Origin: Anaerococcus vaginalis ATCC 51170
Lineage (GTDB): Bacteria; Bacillota; Clostridia; Tissierellales; Peptoniphilaceae
NCBI RefSeq assembly: GCF_000163295.1
Contig: NZ_GG700527.1
Span: forward strand, 1,820,086-1,884,085
DNA length: 64,000 nt
Direction of reading: 5' to 3'
Below the pieces are notes generated by a model. The model saw nothing but the letters and a program-made list of their open reading frames with translations, had not been told where the DNA came from and did not search any database. Below are positions 26,866 through 35,582 of the stretch, in pieces (the stretch's first letter is position 1; the number at the start of each line of letters is the position of its first letter). The position numbers and the translations under genes were made by a program.

Positions 26866-27522
26866 TTATTTTTTGTAAATTCTATAATTAATTCCACCAA
26901 CAAGGTCAACTGCGTAGGGAGAATTTTCAAAATATCCTTTCAAAAATTCGTACCTATATTCATGGTAAGGAGATTTTTCTTCTTTTAATTCAAAACCATT
27001 TTTATTAATTTCAAAAGCTTCGTGGTGGTCGTGGCTGTGGCCTCCTTCGCAAGTGTTTGAAAGAGAATCTTCTGGATTTATAAAATCTTTGAAATATTTT
27101 TCGTGAGTATTTACATTTGTGATTAAAAATAAATCTCCATTTTCATCAATTGTTGCAGAAAGTCCATTATCACAAGGCATTCCATCAAGAATCATGGTAT
27201 TTAAATCCTTAAAAATTTCATTATAATCAGAAAAATTTTTTCCAACTGCTTGTTTTTTTCCAAAATCAAATAATTTTTCTTTGGTATTTTCGCTATTTTT
27301 TATTGCATAGGCAAGTCTATTTTCTACAACATCAATTTTTGAATCAAGCCAGCCGTGAATATTTTCTTGGTCGATTAAATTTTCCAAATTATCAGTTGAA
27401 ACTGGTTTAATTTTTTCGTCAATTTCTTTTGTATTGCCATCTAAAAGAAAATTTGTAATTTTATCTTGAAATTTTATTTTTTCATACATCATATAATGTA
27501 TTGGTCCTAAAAATTCGCTCAT
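26866..27522 (-). CDS. Uncharacterised protein with HSHDHHE motif
   Basis: A 218-residue soluble protein I do not recognise. It opens with MSEFLGPIHYMMYEKIKFQD and is mostly acidic-helical to about 110. It then contains MPCDNG and, near residue 170, the cluster CEGGHSHDHHEAFE, a plausible metal site with one Cys and four His. The C-terminal part, ending VDLVGGINYRIYKK, is more beta-rich. It has no signal peptide. A strong AAAGGAG site is present. It may be a redox or metal-dependent protein; homologues in related anaerobes are likely but cannot be checked here. Confidence 0.65.
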   Translation of the reverse strand: MSEFLGPIHYMMYEKIKFQDKITNFLLDGNTKEIDEKIKPVSTDNLENLIDQENIHGWLDSKIDVVENRLAYAIKNSENTKEKLFDFGKKQAVGKNFSDYNEIFKDLNTMILDGMPCDNGLSATIDENGDLFLITNVNTHEKYFKDFINPEDSLSNTCEGGHSHDHHEAFEINKNGFELKEEKSPYHEYRYEFLKGYFENSPYAVDLVGGINYRIYKK

Positions 27523-27670
27523 CTATAACTCCTTTTTGTTTTTAATTTATTATATAAAAAATTCAAATTAATTTCTGTAACTCATGTTACATTTTTAATT
27601 TTATAGAAAAAAATTGAATTTTAAATTTGAAAATGGATATTTATAAAATATTTTATAGAAAAATGATATA

Positions 27671-27699
27671 TTTACACATTTTCCTTTGTATTATATAAT
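27671..27699 (+). promoter_or_regulatory. Promoter of the ECF S-component gene
   Basis: TTTACA (27671-27676), 17-bp spacer, TATAAT (27694-27699). The untranslated leader is only about 40 bases, so there is no room for a classical vitamin riboswitch. Confidence 0.7.
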
Positions 27700-27742
27700 T
27701 AGTTTGTGATAGAAAAACGTAGAAATAAAAATAGGAGGACTC

Positions 27743-28285
27743 ATGATTAAATTATCTACAAAAAAACTTACATATACAGGTCTTTTTATAGCCTTGGTAT
27801 TTATTTTTTCAGCATTTTTTCAAATACCACTCAAAACGCCAATGGGAGATACAAGATTTCATTTAGGAAATGCCTTTTGTCTTTTGGGAGGAATAATTTT
27901 AGGACCAGGACTTGGAGGACTTGCAGCAGGAGTTGGTTCTGCAATTTTTGATTTAACAAATCCACTTTATTTTGCATCAGCACCATTTACATTTATAAAT
28001 AAATTTATGATGGGCTTTGTGGCTGGTTTGATTTTTCACAAAACAAAAATGAAAAACGAAAAAGCAAAAGCAACTCTTGCAGGATTTTTTGGACAAATAA
28101 CTTATATTATTCTTTATTTGTTATACACTTTTATAAAAAATAAAGTTGCTATGGGATTGTCATTTGAAGCAAATATGGTAGAAGTTGTACAAAAACTTGG
28201 AGTTTCTTCAATAAATGGAGTTATTTCTGTAATAATAACAGCTATTTTTGCAATGGCACTTTTAAAAAGAGTAAAAATGGACTAG
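27743..28285 (+). CDS. ECF transporter S component
   Basis: A 180-residue, roughly six-helix substrate-binding subunit of an energy-coupling-factor transporter. TGLFIALVFIFSAFFQIP is helix 1, GDTRFHLGNAFCLLGGIILGP is the conserved loop and helix, and GLAAGVGSAIFDL and FINKFMMGFVAGLI follow. It matches the ECF S family that includes riboflavin and related carriers. The vitamin cannot be named, as there is no riboswitch and no pathway gene adjacent. The shared EcfA/A'/T module must be elsewhere. The ribosome binding site is AGGAGG. Confidence 0.88.
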   Translation: MIKLSTKKLTYTGLFIALVFIFSAFFQIPLKTPMGDTRFHLGNAFCLLGGIILGPGLGGLAAGVGSAIFDLTNPLYFASAPFTFINKFMMGFVAGLIFHKTKMKNEKAKATLAGFFGQITYIILYLLYTFIKNKVAMGLSFEANMVEVVQKLGVSSINGVISVIITAIFAMALLKRVKMD

Positions 28286-28300
28286 AAATAGTCCTTTTTT
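28279..28300 (+). terminator. Intrinsic terminator overlapping the stop codon
   Basis: Stem GGACTA / TAGTCC with loop GAAA and six Ts. The TAG stop of the ECF gene lies inside the hairpin. Confidence 0.92.
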
Positions 28301-28369
28301 AAATGCAGATTTTTTTATTTTTTAAGCTTAATGTTTTTCTATGATTTACTAAATTACAATTAATTTTTA

Positions 28370-28917
28370 ATACTTCGTTACTAAGGGGACAAATTAGGGG
28401 ACTTTCGATTGTCCCCTTTTACCACGCTAACTTACTTTTTAAATTTAAAAAAATCTTAAATCAAAATTCAATTTCAAATTAAAACTACGAATAAAGTCCG
28501 CGGTATAATTATTGAAATTGTACCACTGGCACAATTTCAAGCTAATTATATCCCCAAAACCCCCACTTTTTTGCCCTCTGCAACCGACCATTGCATGGAG
28601 ATAATTTTGTAAGAAGCTGACGCTTCTTTCAGATTTTTAAAAATAATTATAAATTCAAGTGAATTATTAGAGAAAAAATTGTTTGAACGTTAGTGAGTTA
28701 TTTTTTTCTCTTTTAATGAACTTAGAATTTATTTATTTTGGACTTATATACTTATTAAATTTGGATAATCGATTAAAAAACGAAAGAAACTTTAGTTTCT
28801 TTCTAATTTTGCTCCCTGCAAGGGCCGGTTAAGGGGTTATAAAGATGGGGGTTCTTAGGGGGAAGGAAAAAGGGGACAATCGGAAGTCCCCTGTTCCTTC
28901 CGCCCTAAGTCTACGAA
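28370..28917. repeat. Structured non-coding region bounded by inverted GC-rich hairpins
   Basis: No credible reading frame. On the left (28383-28418) lies the hairpin GGGGACTTTCGATTGTCCCC, and on the right (28873-28892) GGGGACAATCGGAAGTCCCC. These are inverted copies with 19 of 20 matches, and ACTTCGT / ACGAAGT lie outside them. The right one is extended to GGAAGGAA ... TTCCTTCC. Inside are further hairpins: GAAAGAAACT / AGTTTCTTTC (28781-28802), AGAAGC / GCTTCT (28612-28627), AGAGAAAAAA / TTTTTTCTCT (28669-28712) and the inverted family 2 repeat. Local G+C is well above its surroundings in several blocks. It could be an RNA gene, a decayed mobile element or a composite of small repeats. Confidence 0.65.
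28498..28556 (-). repeat. Family 2 hairpin repeat, copy 4 (inverted)
   Basis: Reads on the minus strand as TTAGCTTGAAATTGTGCC, then AGTGGTACAATTTC, then CCGCGGACTTTATTCG. The conserved GCGGA segment after the hairpin matches copies 1 and 2. It is embedded in the structured region. Confidence 0.75.
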
Positions 28918-29048
28918 GTTTTAATTTAATAAAATAATTTATTTTAAAATTAAAGATTAAAAATAAAAAAATCAAAATCCAATATCCATCCCCTTGTTTG
29001 GGTATAATTATTAAAGAAAAGATAAGAAGAAAAATGAAAGGACTTTAT

Positions 29049-29495
29049 ATGATTTATAAAAGATTTGATGATAAATTAGTTATTAGATTAAAAAAGGGTG
29101 ACAAGCTTGTTGAATCTGTTAGGAAAATTTTGGAAAAAGAAAATGTAAAGGCTGGTTTTTTAACTGGAATTGGTGCTACTGATAATCTTGACATTGGTCT
29201 TTTTGATCCTGAAACTAAGGATTATAATATAAAAAAATATGAAGAAGATTTAGAAATTGCAAATCTTTGTGGAAATATTTCTAATAAAGATGGTAAGCTT
29301 TATACTCATTTTCACATCACTTGTGGCAAGGCAAAAACAAATGCTCTTACTGGAGATATTGCAGGGGAAGCAATTGCAGGTCATTTGAATGAGGCTATTA
29401 TTTCTTTAACTGCGGAAATTTTTGTTACAATTATTGATGGCGATATTAATAGAAAATTTGATGAAGAATTGGGATTAAATTTAATTGAGTTTTAG
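29049..29495 (+). CDS. PPC/DUF296 domain protein
   Basis: A 148-residue PCC (plant and prokaryote conserved, DUF296) domain protein. I choose the ATG at 29049 because AAAGGA (29037-29042) lies 6 bp before it and a TATAAT at 29003-29008 rules out starts further upstream. Key parts are GFLTGIGATDNLDIGLFD and THFHITCG, whose His pair binds metal in solved homologues, then GHLNEAIISLTAEIFV. Bacterial members are trimeric and thought to bind DNA or small ligands; role unknown. It lies 1 bp before the HAD gene. Confidence 0.87.
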   Translation: MIYKRFDDKLVIRLKKGDKLVESVRKILEKENVKAGFLTGIGATDNLDIGLFDPETKDYNIKKYEEDLEIANLCGNISNKDGKLYTHFHITCGKAKTNALTGDIAGEAIAGHLNEAIISLTAEIFVTIIDGDINRKFDEELGLNLIEF

Positions 29496-29496
29496 T

Positions 29497-30774
29497 ATGG
29501 ATTATTTTATATTTGATATGGATGGAACTATGTTTGATACGGAAAATTTTTATTATCAAACATGGCGTGAGATTGCAAAAAAGAATAATTTTTCTTTTGA
29601 TTTAGAAGATAAGATTCTTTTATCTGGAAGGAAAATGGATGAATCTATTTCTTATATGGTTGAAAAATTTTCTATGGATAGGCAAAAAGCTTTAGAAATT
29701 AGAAAAGATTTAAATGATTTGAGGGAAGAAAAATTTGAAAAAATTGATTATTCTTTAAAAAAATCTGGTTTGGTGGAATTGTTGGATTATTTGAAAAAAA
29801 ATAATAAGAAACTTGCTCTTGCATCTTCTTCTGAAAAAGACAGGGTAGATTTTTTGGTTGATAGGGAAGGGGTAAGAAATTATTTTGATTTGATAATTTC
29901 TTCGGATAATATTGTTGAAGGCAAACCAAATCCCGAAATTTTTAATTTTGCTATTGAAAAATTAAATGCTGACAAAAATAAAACTTATATTTTGGAAGAT
30001 TCTCTTTCTGGGATAAAAGCTGCAAAGGCAAGTGGTGCTGTGGCGGTTTTGATAGTTGATTTGGACGATAGTGAGCTTATAAAAAATGAAGCAGATTTGG
30101 TGTTTTCGTCTTTGGAAGAATTTTTGGATTTTTTAAAAAATAAAAATAATATTGATACAAGAAATAAAGATTTTAATTTATCTTGCCCATCTTGTAAGGA
30201 AAAATTTACAAAATCTTTGCCTACTGCAATATTTTCTCTTAATGACAAAGATTTTATAGAAAATGTAGGTCTTGTTGAATGTCCATCTTGCAAAAAATTA
30301 TTTAAATTAAATTATAGATATGTTTATACAGATAATGACAAGAAGTTGATGTTTGTAAATGATCCTAAATTTATCCAAAAAAGAAATCAACTAGCCTTCA
30401 AATCTTCCCTAAAAATTTTGGATAGGTTAAATAAAAATAAGGCAGAAGATTTTATAATAAGAATGTGCAAAAATGACCTTGATTTGAAGGAAAAAATTTC
30501 TATTTTCGATGATGGGAAAATTGATAATATAATTGAAATAATGAAGTTTGTCCTAATTCAAAGTCCAGATTTTAAATTTAAAAAAGAAGATATTTTGGCT
30601 ATGCACTATAAAAATAATGAATTTATAATTGTAACAAAAAATGGCAAATTCAAAATGCCATTTGTGGATGATCTTTATCAAACTTTGTATGACAAATACA
30701 TAGCCTTTGTTGATGTCAAAGAAACATCAATGATCGACCAAGTTTGGGCGAGAGAAATTGTAAAAGAAATATGA
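29497..30774 (+). CDS. HAD phosphatase fused to a CpXC-type zinc domain
   Basis: A 425-residue two-part protein from the ATG at 29497. Residues 1-215 are a beta-phosphoglucomutase-like HAD hydrolase: DMDGTMFDT (catalytic Asp7 and Asp9), ALASSSEKD, KPNPEIF and LEDSLSG. Residues 225-300 hold two CPxC knuckles (C230/C233 and C262/C265), the CpXC pattern, and the rest is a helical domain common after CpXC. CpXC domains are normally stand-alone. There is no sign of a frameshift; the two parts are in one continuous frame. It overlaps hemZ by 4 bp. Confidence 0.82.
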   Translation: MDYFIFDMDGTMFDTENFYYQTWREIAKKNNFSFDLEDKILLSGRKMDESISYMVEKFSMDRQKALEIRKDLNDLREEKFEKIDYSLKKSGLVELLDYLKKNNKKLALASSSEKDRVDFLVDREGVRNYFDLIISSDNIVEGKPNPEIFNFAIEKLNADKNKTYILEDSLSGIKAAKASGAVAVLIVDLDDSELIKNEADLVFSSLEEFLDFLKNKNNIDTRNKDFNLSCPSCKEKFTKSLPTAIFSLNDKDFIENVGLVECPSCKKLFKLNYRYVYTDNDKKLMFVNDPKFIQKRNQLAFKSSLKILDRLNKNKAEDFIIRMCKNDLDLKEKISIFDDGKIDNIIEIMKFVLIQSPDFKFKKEDILAMHYKNNEFIIVTKNGKFKMPFVDDLYQTLYDKYIAFVDVKETSMIDQVWAREIVKEI

Positions 30775-32078
30775 AAGTATATTTAGAAAATGAAAATCAA
30801 AGAAAAATTGTATATGATATTTTAAATATTTTTTATGACAAAGAAGATTTTTCTTTTGTTGAAAAAAATCCTGATATATTGATAAAAAATGGACTTATTG
30901 AAAGTAAAAATAAGTCCTACTTTTTTGATTCAAATTTAGAATTGAAACAAATTCTTTTTGAAATTTTGGAAAAAGAAAATAAAAAAACTTCTGATTGGGG
31001 GATTTTAACAGGGTCAAAACCTTCAAAACTTTTAAAAAATCATAGTTTTGATGATTTGAAAAATATTTATAAGTTAAAAGATAATAAAATCAATTTATTA
31101 AAAGCTATAAAAGAAAGTCAGGACAAATTAAAATTTGATGCAAAAGATTTTAATCTTTATATAAATATTCCATTTTGCCCTCAAAGGTGCAGGTATTGTT
31201 CCTATCCTACTATTGTGTCAAACACAGTAGAGAAAAATCTTTATGTAGATTTTTTATTAAAGGAAATTTCTCAAATAAATTTGCCGAAAAAATTGGATAC
31301 AATTTATCTTGGCGGAGGAACACCATCAAATTTATCTGTAAAAGATTTGGATAGGATTTTGTCTTTAATCAACGAAAAATTTATTTTCAATGAATTTACA
31401 CTTGAAGCAGGCAGGGAAGATACCCTTGACTTTGAAAAATTAGATTTGTTTAAAGAAAAAAATGTAGGAAGAATTTCCTTAAATCCCCAAACTTTTAGCG
31501 TGAATGTTTTGGAAAATATTAATAGAGCGATTGATTTGGAAAATTTTATAAGAATTTATGATTATGCCAAAAAGCTTGGTATTATTGTAAATATGGATTT
31601 TATAGTTGGACTTTATGGAGAAAATAGGGAAAGTTTTTCTAAAAATTTTGAAATTTTAAAAAAATTAGAACCAGATAATATAACCTTCCATGCACTGGCT
31701 CAGAAAGTTGGCTCAAAATATTTTGAAGAAAATATAAATGGAAATGAAAGCGAAAGTATAAAAATTGCAAAGGATATAGAAATTTTTACAAAAGAAAATT
31801 CCTACAAGCCCTATTATCTTTATAGGCAAAAAAACATAATAGGAAATTTGGAAAATATTGGCTATGAAAAAGAAAATACTTCTCAACGATATAATATTTT
31901 AATAAATGAAGAGCTTGAAAATATTATAGGCCTTGGAATGAATGCAAATTCAAAATTGATGAATGGAAAAAAATATAGAAATGAGAGAAATCTTAGAGAT
32001 TATTATAAAAATATAGAAAAAGAAATTTATGACAAAAATAAATTAATAGAAAATTTTATTAATAAGCCTATACATTAA
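30771..32078 (+). CDS. hemZ: HemZ-type radical SAM coproporphyrinogen dehydrogenase
   Basis: A 435-residue radical SAM protein from the ATG at 30771 (ATGA overlap with the HAD gene). An N-terminal domain of about 125 residues with WGILTGSKPSKLL is typical of HemZ. The cluster motif follows: CPQRCRYC (C136, C140, C143). YLGGGTPSNLS and EAGREDTLDFEKL are the HemN-family SAM and substrate segments. HemZ is an oxygen-independent coproporphyrinogen oxidase homologue whose activity is doubtful in some species. No other haem genes are near, so it may be a haem chaperone or act on another substrate. A terminator (32061-32097) overlaps the stop. Confidence 0.85.
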   Translation: MKVYLENENQRKIVYDILNIFYDKEDFSFVEKNPDILIKNGLIESKNKSYFFDSNLELKQILFEILEKENKKTSDWGILTGSKPSKLLKNHSFDDLKNIYKLKDNKINLLKAIKESQDKLKFDAKDFNLYINIPFCPQRCRYCSYPTIVSNTVEKNLYVDFLLKEISQINLPKKLDTIYLGGGTPSNLSVKDLDRILSLINEKFIFNEFTLEAGREDTLDFEKLDLFKEKNVGRISLNPQTFSVNVLENINRAIDLENFIRIYDYAKKLGIIVNMDFIVGLYGENRESFSKNFEILKKLEPDNITFHALAQKVGSKYFEENINGNESESIKIAKDIEIFTKENSYKPYYLYRQKNIIGNLENIGYEKENTSQRYNILINEELENIIGLGMNANSKLMNGKKYRNERNLRDYYKNIEKEIYDKNKLIENFINKPIH

Positions 32079-32097
32079 GGCTTATTTTTATTTTTTA
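32061..32097 (+). terminator. Intrinsic terminator
   Basis: Stem AATAAGCC / GGCTTATT with loop TATACATTAA, followed by TTTATTTTTT. The stop codon of hemZ is in the loop. Confidence 0.85.
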
Positions 32098-32150
32098 AAA
32101 TATATAATTTTATGTGATAGAATAAAAAGAGAAGAAAGTTAGGAGTGAAT

Positions 32151-32966
32151 ATGGAAAAAAATATAAAACTTGTAGCTATTGACCTTGATGGAACTCTTTT
32201 AAATTCGGATAAAAAAGTTTCTAGAAAAAATTTTGAAATTATTAAAAAGTTGAGAGTAAAGGGGATTTTTGTAGTTATTGCTACTGGAAGGCCTCTTGGT
32301 GGATTTTCTTGGATACTTGATGATTTGGAATTAAATTCTGATGATGATTATTCTATAACAAATACTGGCTCTCTTATAATTAAAAATAAAGACAAGTCAG
32401 ATGTTTCAAAAAAAATTTTAAGCATGGAGGATTATTTAAATCTTAAAAAGATAATAAACGATAAGCTTCAAATAGGAATTTACAATAAATATAATCTGTA
32501 TAGCAATAGCGAAAGGGTAAATAAACATTTTTTATTTGAATCTGAAATTTTGAAAATGCCTATTGAAAAAATTGATGAAAAAGATATGAGTAAAAGGGTT
32601 GATAGGATTACCATAACTGGAAACAAAGATGCTGTTGATGAGTTTGAAAAAAATTATAATGAAATGCTTTTAAAAACTTATCAAACAGTAAGAAATGTTC
32701 CAGAAGTTTTTGAAGTTTTACACAAGGAGGCTGACAAAGGTCAGGCTTTAAAAAGATTGTGCAAAATTTTAAATGTGGATTTAAAATCAACGCTTGCTAT
32801 TGGCGATTCAAATAATGACAAAACTATGCTAAATATGGCAGGAGTTTCTGCAACTTGCGGAAATGGGAGAGAAAGTGTAAAAGAAATGGTTGATATTGTT
32901 TCAAATTATTCAAACGATGAAGATGGAGTTTGTAATATTTTAGAAAAAATATTTTTTGCAAATTAA
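32151..32966 (+). CDS. Cof-type HAD-IIB phosphatase
   Basis: A 271-residue sugar-phosphatase-like HAD-IIB protein. The start is ATG 32151, 5 bp after AGGAG; the in-frame GTG at 32145 overlaps that site. DLDGTLLNS gives the nucleophile Asp, ATGRPLGG motif II, and AIGDSNNDKTMLNMAG the acidic motif III/IV. A C2B cap lies between. Substrates of this family are usually sugar phosphates or FMN/PLP and cannot be predicted from sequence. Single gene with its own flanking terminators. Confidence 0.88.
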   Translation: MEKNIKLVAIDLDGTLLNSDKKVSRKNFEIIKKLRVKGIFVVIATGRPLGGFSWILDDLELNSDDDYSITNTGSLIIKNKDKSDVSKKILSMEDYLNLKKIINDKLQIGIYNKYNLYSNSERVNKHFLFESEILKMPIEKIDEKDMSKRVDRITITGNKDAVDEFEKNYNEMLLKTYQTVRNVPEVFEVLHKEADKGQALKRLCKILNVDLKSTLAIGDSNNDKTMLNMAGVSATCGNGRESVKEMVDIVSNYSNDEDGVCNILEKIFFAN

Positions 32967-33010
32967 AATTGAAAAAGAAGAAAAAACCAGTATTATATGA
33001 ATAGTTATTT

Positions 33011-33044
33011 ATGTAAGATTTTTCTAAAATCTTACATATTTTTA
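33011..33044 (+). terminator. Intrinsic terminator
   Basis: Stem ATGTAAGATTTT / AAAATCTTACAT with a 3-base loop (TCT) and a tail ATTTTTAT. Confidence 0.82.
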
Positions 33045-33086
33045 TGTTAAAATAAATTTTATAAAATAAAAAAGATAGGAAGTATT

Positions 33087-33878
33087 ATGAGTAAATTTTG
33101 CTCTCTAGCTTCAGGATCTTCGGGAAATTCTGTTTTTGTTGAACACAAAGGATCAAAAATTTTGATTGATTGTGGTTTTTCGGGACGAAAAATTGAAAAT
33201 CTTTTATCTCAAATTGGCGAAAATCCAAAAAATTTGGATGCGATTTTTTTAACTCATGAACACATCGACCACGTAAAGGGAGCATCTGTCATGAGCAGAA
33301 GATATGATATTCCAATTTATGCCAATAAGGGAACTTGGCTTTCTTTTATAAAAAATGCTGGGAAATTAAAAGATGAAAATATAAAAATTTTCAAGTCGAA
33401 TTCTTTTTTTAATTTTAATTCTTTTGATATTTTTCCAATATCAATTCATCACGATGCAAGTGAACCGGTTGGTTTTATTTTGTATTTGGATAATAAAAAA
33501 ATTACGGTTTTGACTGATACGGGAATAATTGATGAGAGAATTTTAAATGAGATAAAGGGATCAGATGTTTATTATTTTGAGGCAAACCATGACCTTGATG
33601 CTTTAAAAAGAGGTCCCTATACTTATTCGATGAAAGTTAGGATTATGGGAAAGATGGGACATTTATCAAATGAACAATCGGCAAAATCTTTGGCTGATGC
33701 CCTTCAAGGCAAAAATGAAAAAATTTTTCTTGCTCACTTGTCTGAAACAAATAATTCAGAACAGCTTTGCAAAATAACTGTAGATAATTACCTAAAATCC
33801 TGTGGACTAGATACAAATAAAGATATACAATTGGAAGTTGCAAAAAGAAACGAACCTTCAAGTTTAGTGGAGTTATGA
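33087..33878 (+). CDS. walJ: MBL-fold hydrolase, WalJ/YycJ family
   Basis: A 263-residue metallo-beta-lactamase-fold protein. CSLASGSSGNS at the N terminus, LTHEHIDHVKG (HxHxDH), the third ligand region in IHHDASEPVGF and LTDTGIID, and LAHLSETN near the C terminus match YycJ/WalJ. In Bacilli it sits in the walRK operon and is linked to cell-wall and DNA metabolism as a 5'-3' exonuclease. Here there is no walRK; it instead starts an operon with a TtcA-like protein and uppP. Confidence 0.9.
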   Translation: MSKFCSLASGSSGNSVFVEHKGSKILIDCGFSGRKIENLLSQIGENPKNLDAIFLTHEHIDHVKGASVMSRRYDIPIYANKGTWLSFIKNAGKLKDENIKIFKSNSFFNFNSFDIFPISIHHDASEPVGFILYLDNKKITVLTDTGIIDERILNEIKGSDVYYFEANHDLDALKRGPYTYSMKVRIMGKMGHLSNEQSAKSLADALQGKNEKIFLAHLSETNNSEQLCKITVDNYLKSCGLDTNKDIQLEVAKRNEPSSLVEL

Positions 33879-34687
33879 TGGAATTAGTAGAAATTGAAAG
33901 ATCGATTATAAAAAAATATAGAAAAGAGCTTTGGTCAAAATTTATAAAAGCTGTAAAAAAATATGAATTAATAAATGAGGGCGACAAGGTCGCTTGCGCG
34001 ATTTCTGGTGGAAAAGATTCACTTTTGACAGCAAAACTTGTTGAAGAATTGCACAAACATTCAAATGTAAATTTTGAAGTTGAATATATTTGCATGGATC
34101 CAGGCTACGATAAAGAAAACAGAGATTTGTTAGAGAAAAATCTAAAATATTTAAATATTCCAGCAAAAATTTTCGATTCGGATGTTTTTGAAATTAGCGA
34201 AAAAATTTCTGGAGAATATCCTTGTTATATGTGCGCGAGAATGAGAAGGGGATTCTTATATGCCAAGGCAAAAGAGCTTGGTTGTAATAAAGTTGCCTTG
34301 GGCCATCACATGAACGATGCAATCGAAACGACTTTGATGAATGTTTTGTATGCTGGAAATTATAAAACTATGAAGCCAAAACTTATGGCGCAAAATTTTG
34401 ATGATATGGAACTTATAAGACCCATGTATTTTATAGAAGAAAAAGATGTAATAGCTTGGCGTGATTATGTAGGATTAAGTGCCTTAAATTGTGCTTGCAC
34501 TGTTACAAAAAAAAGTGAGTCTTATACAAGAAAAAAAATAAAAAATCTTATTGAAGATTTAAAAGAAGACATACCAAATGTAGAAAAATCAATCCTAAGA
34601 TCAGCTGAAAATGTAAATTGTGATATGGTTTTGGGATATAAAATAAATGGTAAAGAACATTCATTCATGGAGGAATTTAAAAAATGA
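33875..34687 (+). CDS. TtcA-like tRNA thiolation PP-loop protein
   Basis: A 270-residue adenylating PP-loop ATPase. The PP-loop is ISGGKDSLLTAK, a CxxC follows in YPCYMCARMRRG, and ALGHHMNDAIETTLMN completes the nucleotide site. CACTVTKKSESYTR is a possible third cysteine segment for an Fe-S cluster, as in TtcA (2-thiocytidine-32 in tRNA). It overlaps walJ by 4 bp; two adjacent ATG codons (33875 and 33878) are both possible starts. Overlaps uppP by 4 bp. Confidence 0.85.
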   Translation: MMELVEIERSIIKKYRKELWSKFIKAVKKYELINEGDKVACAISGGKDSLLTAKLVEELHKHSNVNFEVEYICMDPGYDKENRDLLEKNLKYLNIPAKIFDSDVFEISEKISGEYPCYMCARMRRGFLYAKAKELGCNKVALGHHMNDAIETTLMNVLYAGNYKTMKPKLMAQNFDDMELIRPMYFIEEKDVIAWRDYVGLSALNCACTVTKKSESYTRKKIKNLIEDLKEDIPNVEKSILRSAENVNCDMVLGYKINGKEHSFMEEFKK

Positions 34688-35568
34688 TTTTAGATTTATT
34701 AAAAGTAATAATTCTTTCTATTGTAGAAGGAGTTACAGAATTTTTGCCTGTTTCATCAACGGGCCATCTTATTTTGGTAAATGAGTTTGTAAAACTTGAA
34801 CCAGAAAAATTTGCCAACGCCTTTAATGTAATAATTCAACTTGGAGCAATACTTTCAGTAGTTGTTTTGTACTTTTCTAAATTAAATCCTTGGGATTTTG
34901 AAAAAACAAAAAGATATTTTCCAAAAAATTATGCGAAATTAAATGGCCAATCAAAATTTTATTATAGATTAACTCATCCTTACAAAGAAACAATTGAGCT
35001 TTGGAAAAGAGTTATAGTTGGAGTAATACCAGCAGGAATTTTGGGATTTTTATTTGACGATATAATTGATGAGTATTTATTTAATCCAATGGTTGTTGCC
35101 CTTATGCTTTTTGTTTGGGGTATTGGAATAATTTTAATTGAAAATAGAAACAAAAAAGAAAATAGACAAAGAGTCGATAATATTTCATTAATTTCTTATA
35201 AAACTGCATTTTTTATAGGATGTTTTCAAGTTCTTGCCATGATTCCAGGAACATCAAGATCAGCTGCGACAATAATTGGCGCAATGATTTTGGGACTTTC
35301 AAGATCAGCTAGTGCAGAATTTTCATTCTTTTTGGCAATACCAACTATGCTTGGAGCAACGCTTTTAAAAGTTGTAAAAAACGTATCAGGATTTTCAGGA
35401 TATGAATGGATTTTAATTCTTATAGGAATGATTTTAAGTTTTATAGTTGCTTATATAGTAATCAAGAAATTTATTTCTTACGTACAAAAAAATGACTTCA
35501 TTATTTTTGGAAAATATAGAATTGTCCTTGCAGTAATTGTATTTTTATATTTTCTAATAATTAAATAA
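34684..35568 (+). CDS. uppP: Undecaprenyl-diphosphatase
   Basis: A 294-residue BacA/UppP integral membrane phosphatase that recycles the C55 lipid carrier of cell-wall synthesis and gives bacitracin resistance. EGVTEFLPVSSTGHL is motif 1 and PGTSRSAATIIGAMILGLSR motif 2, with the catalytic Glu, His and Arg residues. Seven or eight helices. It is the last gene of the walJ operon. A family 1 repeat and terminator follow from 35583. Confidence 0.95.
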   Translation: MILDLLKVIILSIVEGVTEFLPVSSTGHLILVNEFVKLEPEKFANAFNVIIQLGAILSVVVLYFSKLNPWDFEKTKRYFPKNYAKLNGQSKFYYRLTHPYKETIELWKRVIVGVIPAGILGFLFDDIIDEYLFNPMVVALMLFVWGIGIILIENRNKKENRQRVDNISLISYKTAFFIGCFQVLAMIPGTSRSAATIIGAMILGLSRSASAEFSFFLAIPTMLGATLLKVVKNVSGFSGYEWILILIGMILSFIVAYIVIKKFISYVQKNDFIIFGKYRIVLAVIVFLYFLIIK

Positions 35569-35582
35569 AATTTTAAAAAATA

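Noticed and set aside
27523..27742. Vitamin riboswitch upstream of the ECF S-component gene
   Set aside because: The predicted transcript leader is about 40 bases and shows no conserved riboswitch core.
28370..28917. Assignment of the structured region to a named large RNA class such as ROOL or OLE
   Set aside because: Size alone is not evidence, and I could not recognise class-specific conserved sequence. A covariance search would be needed.
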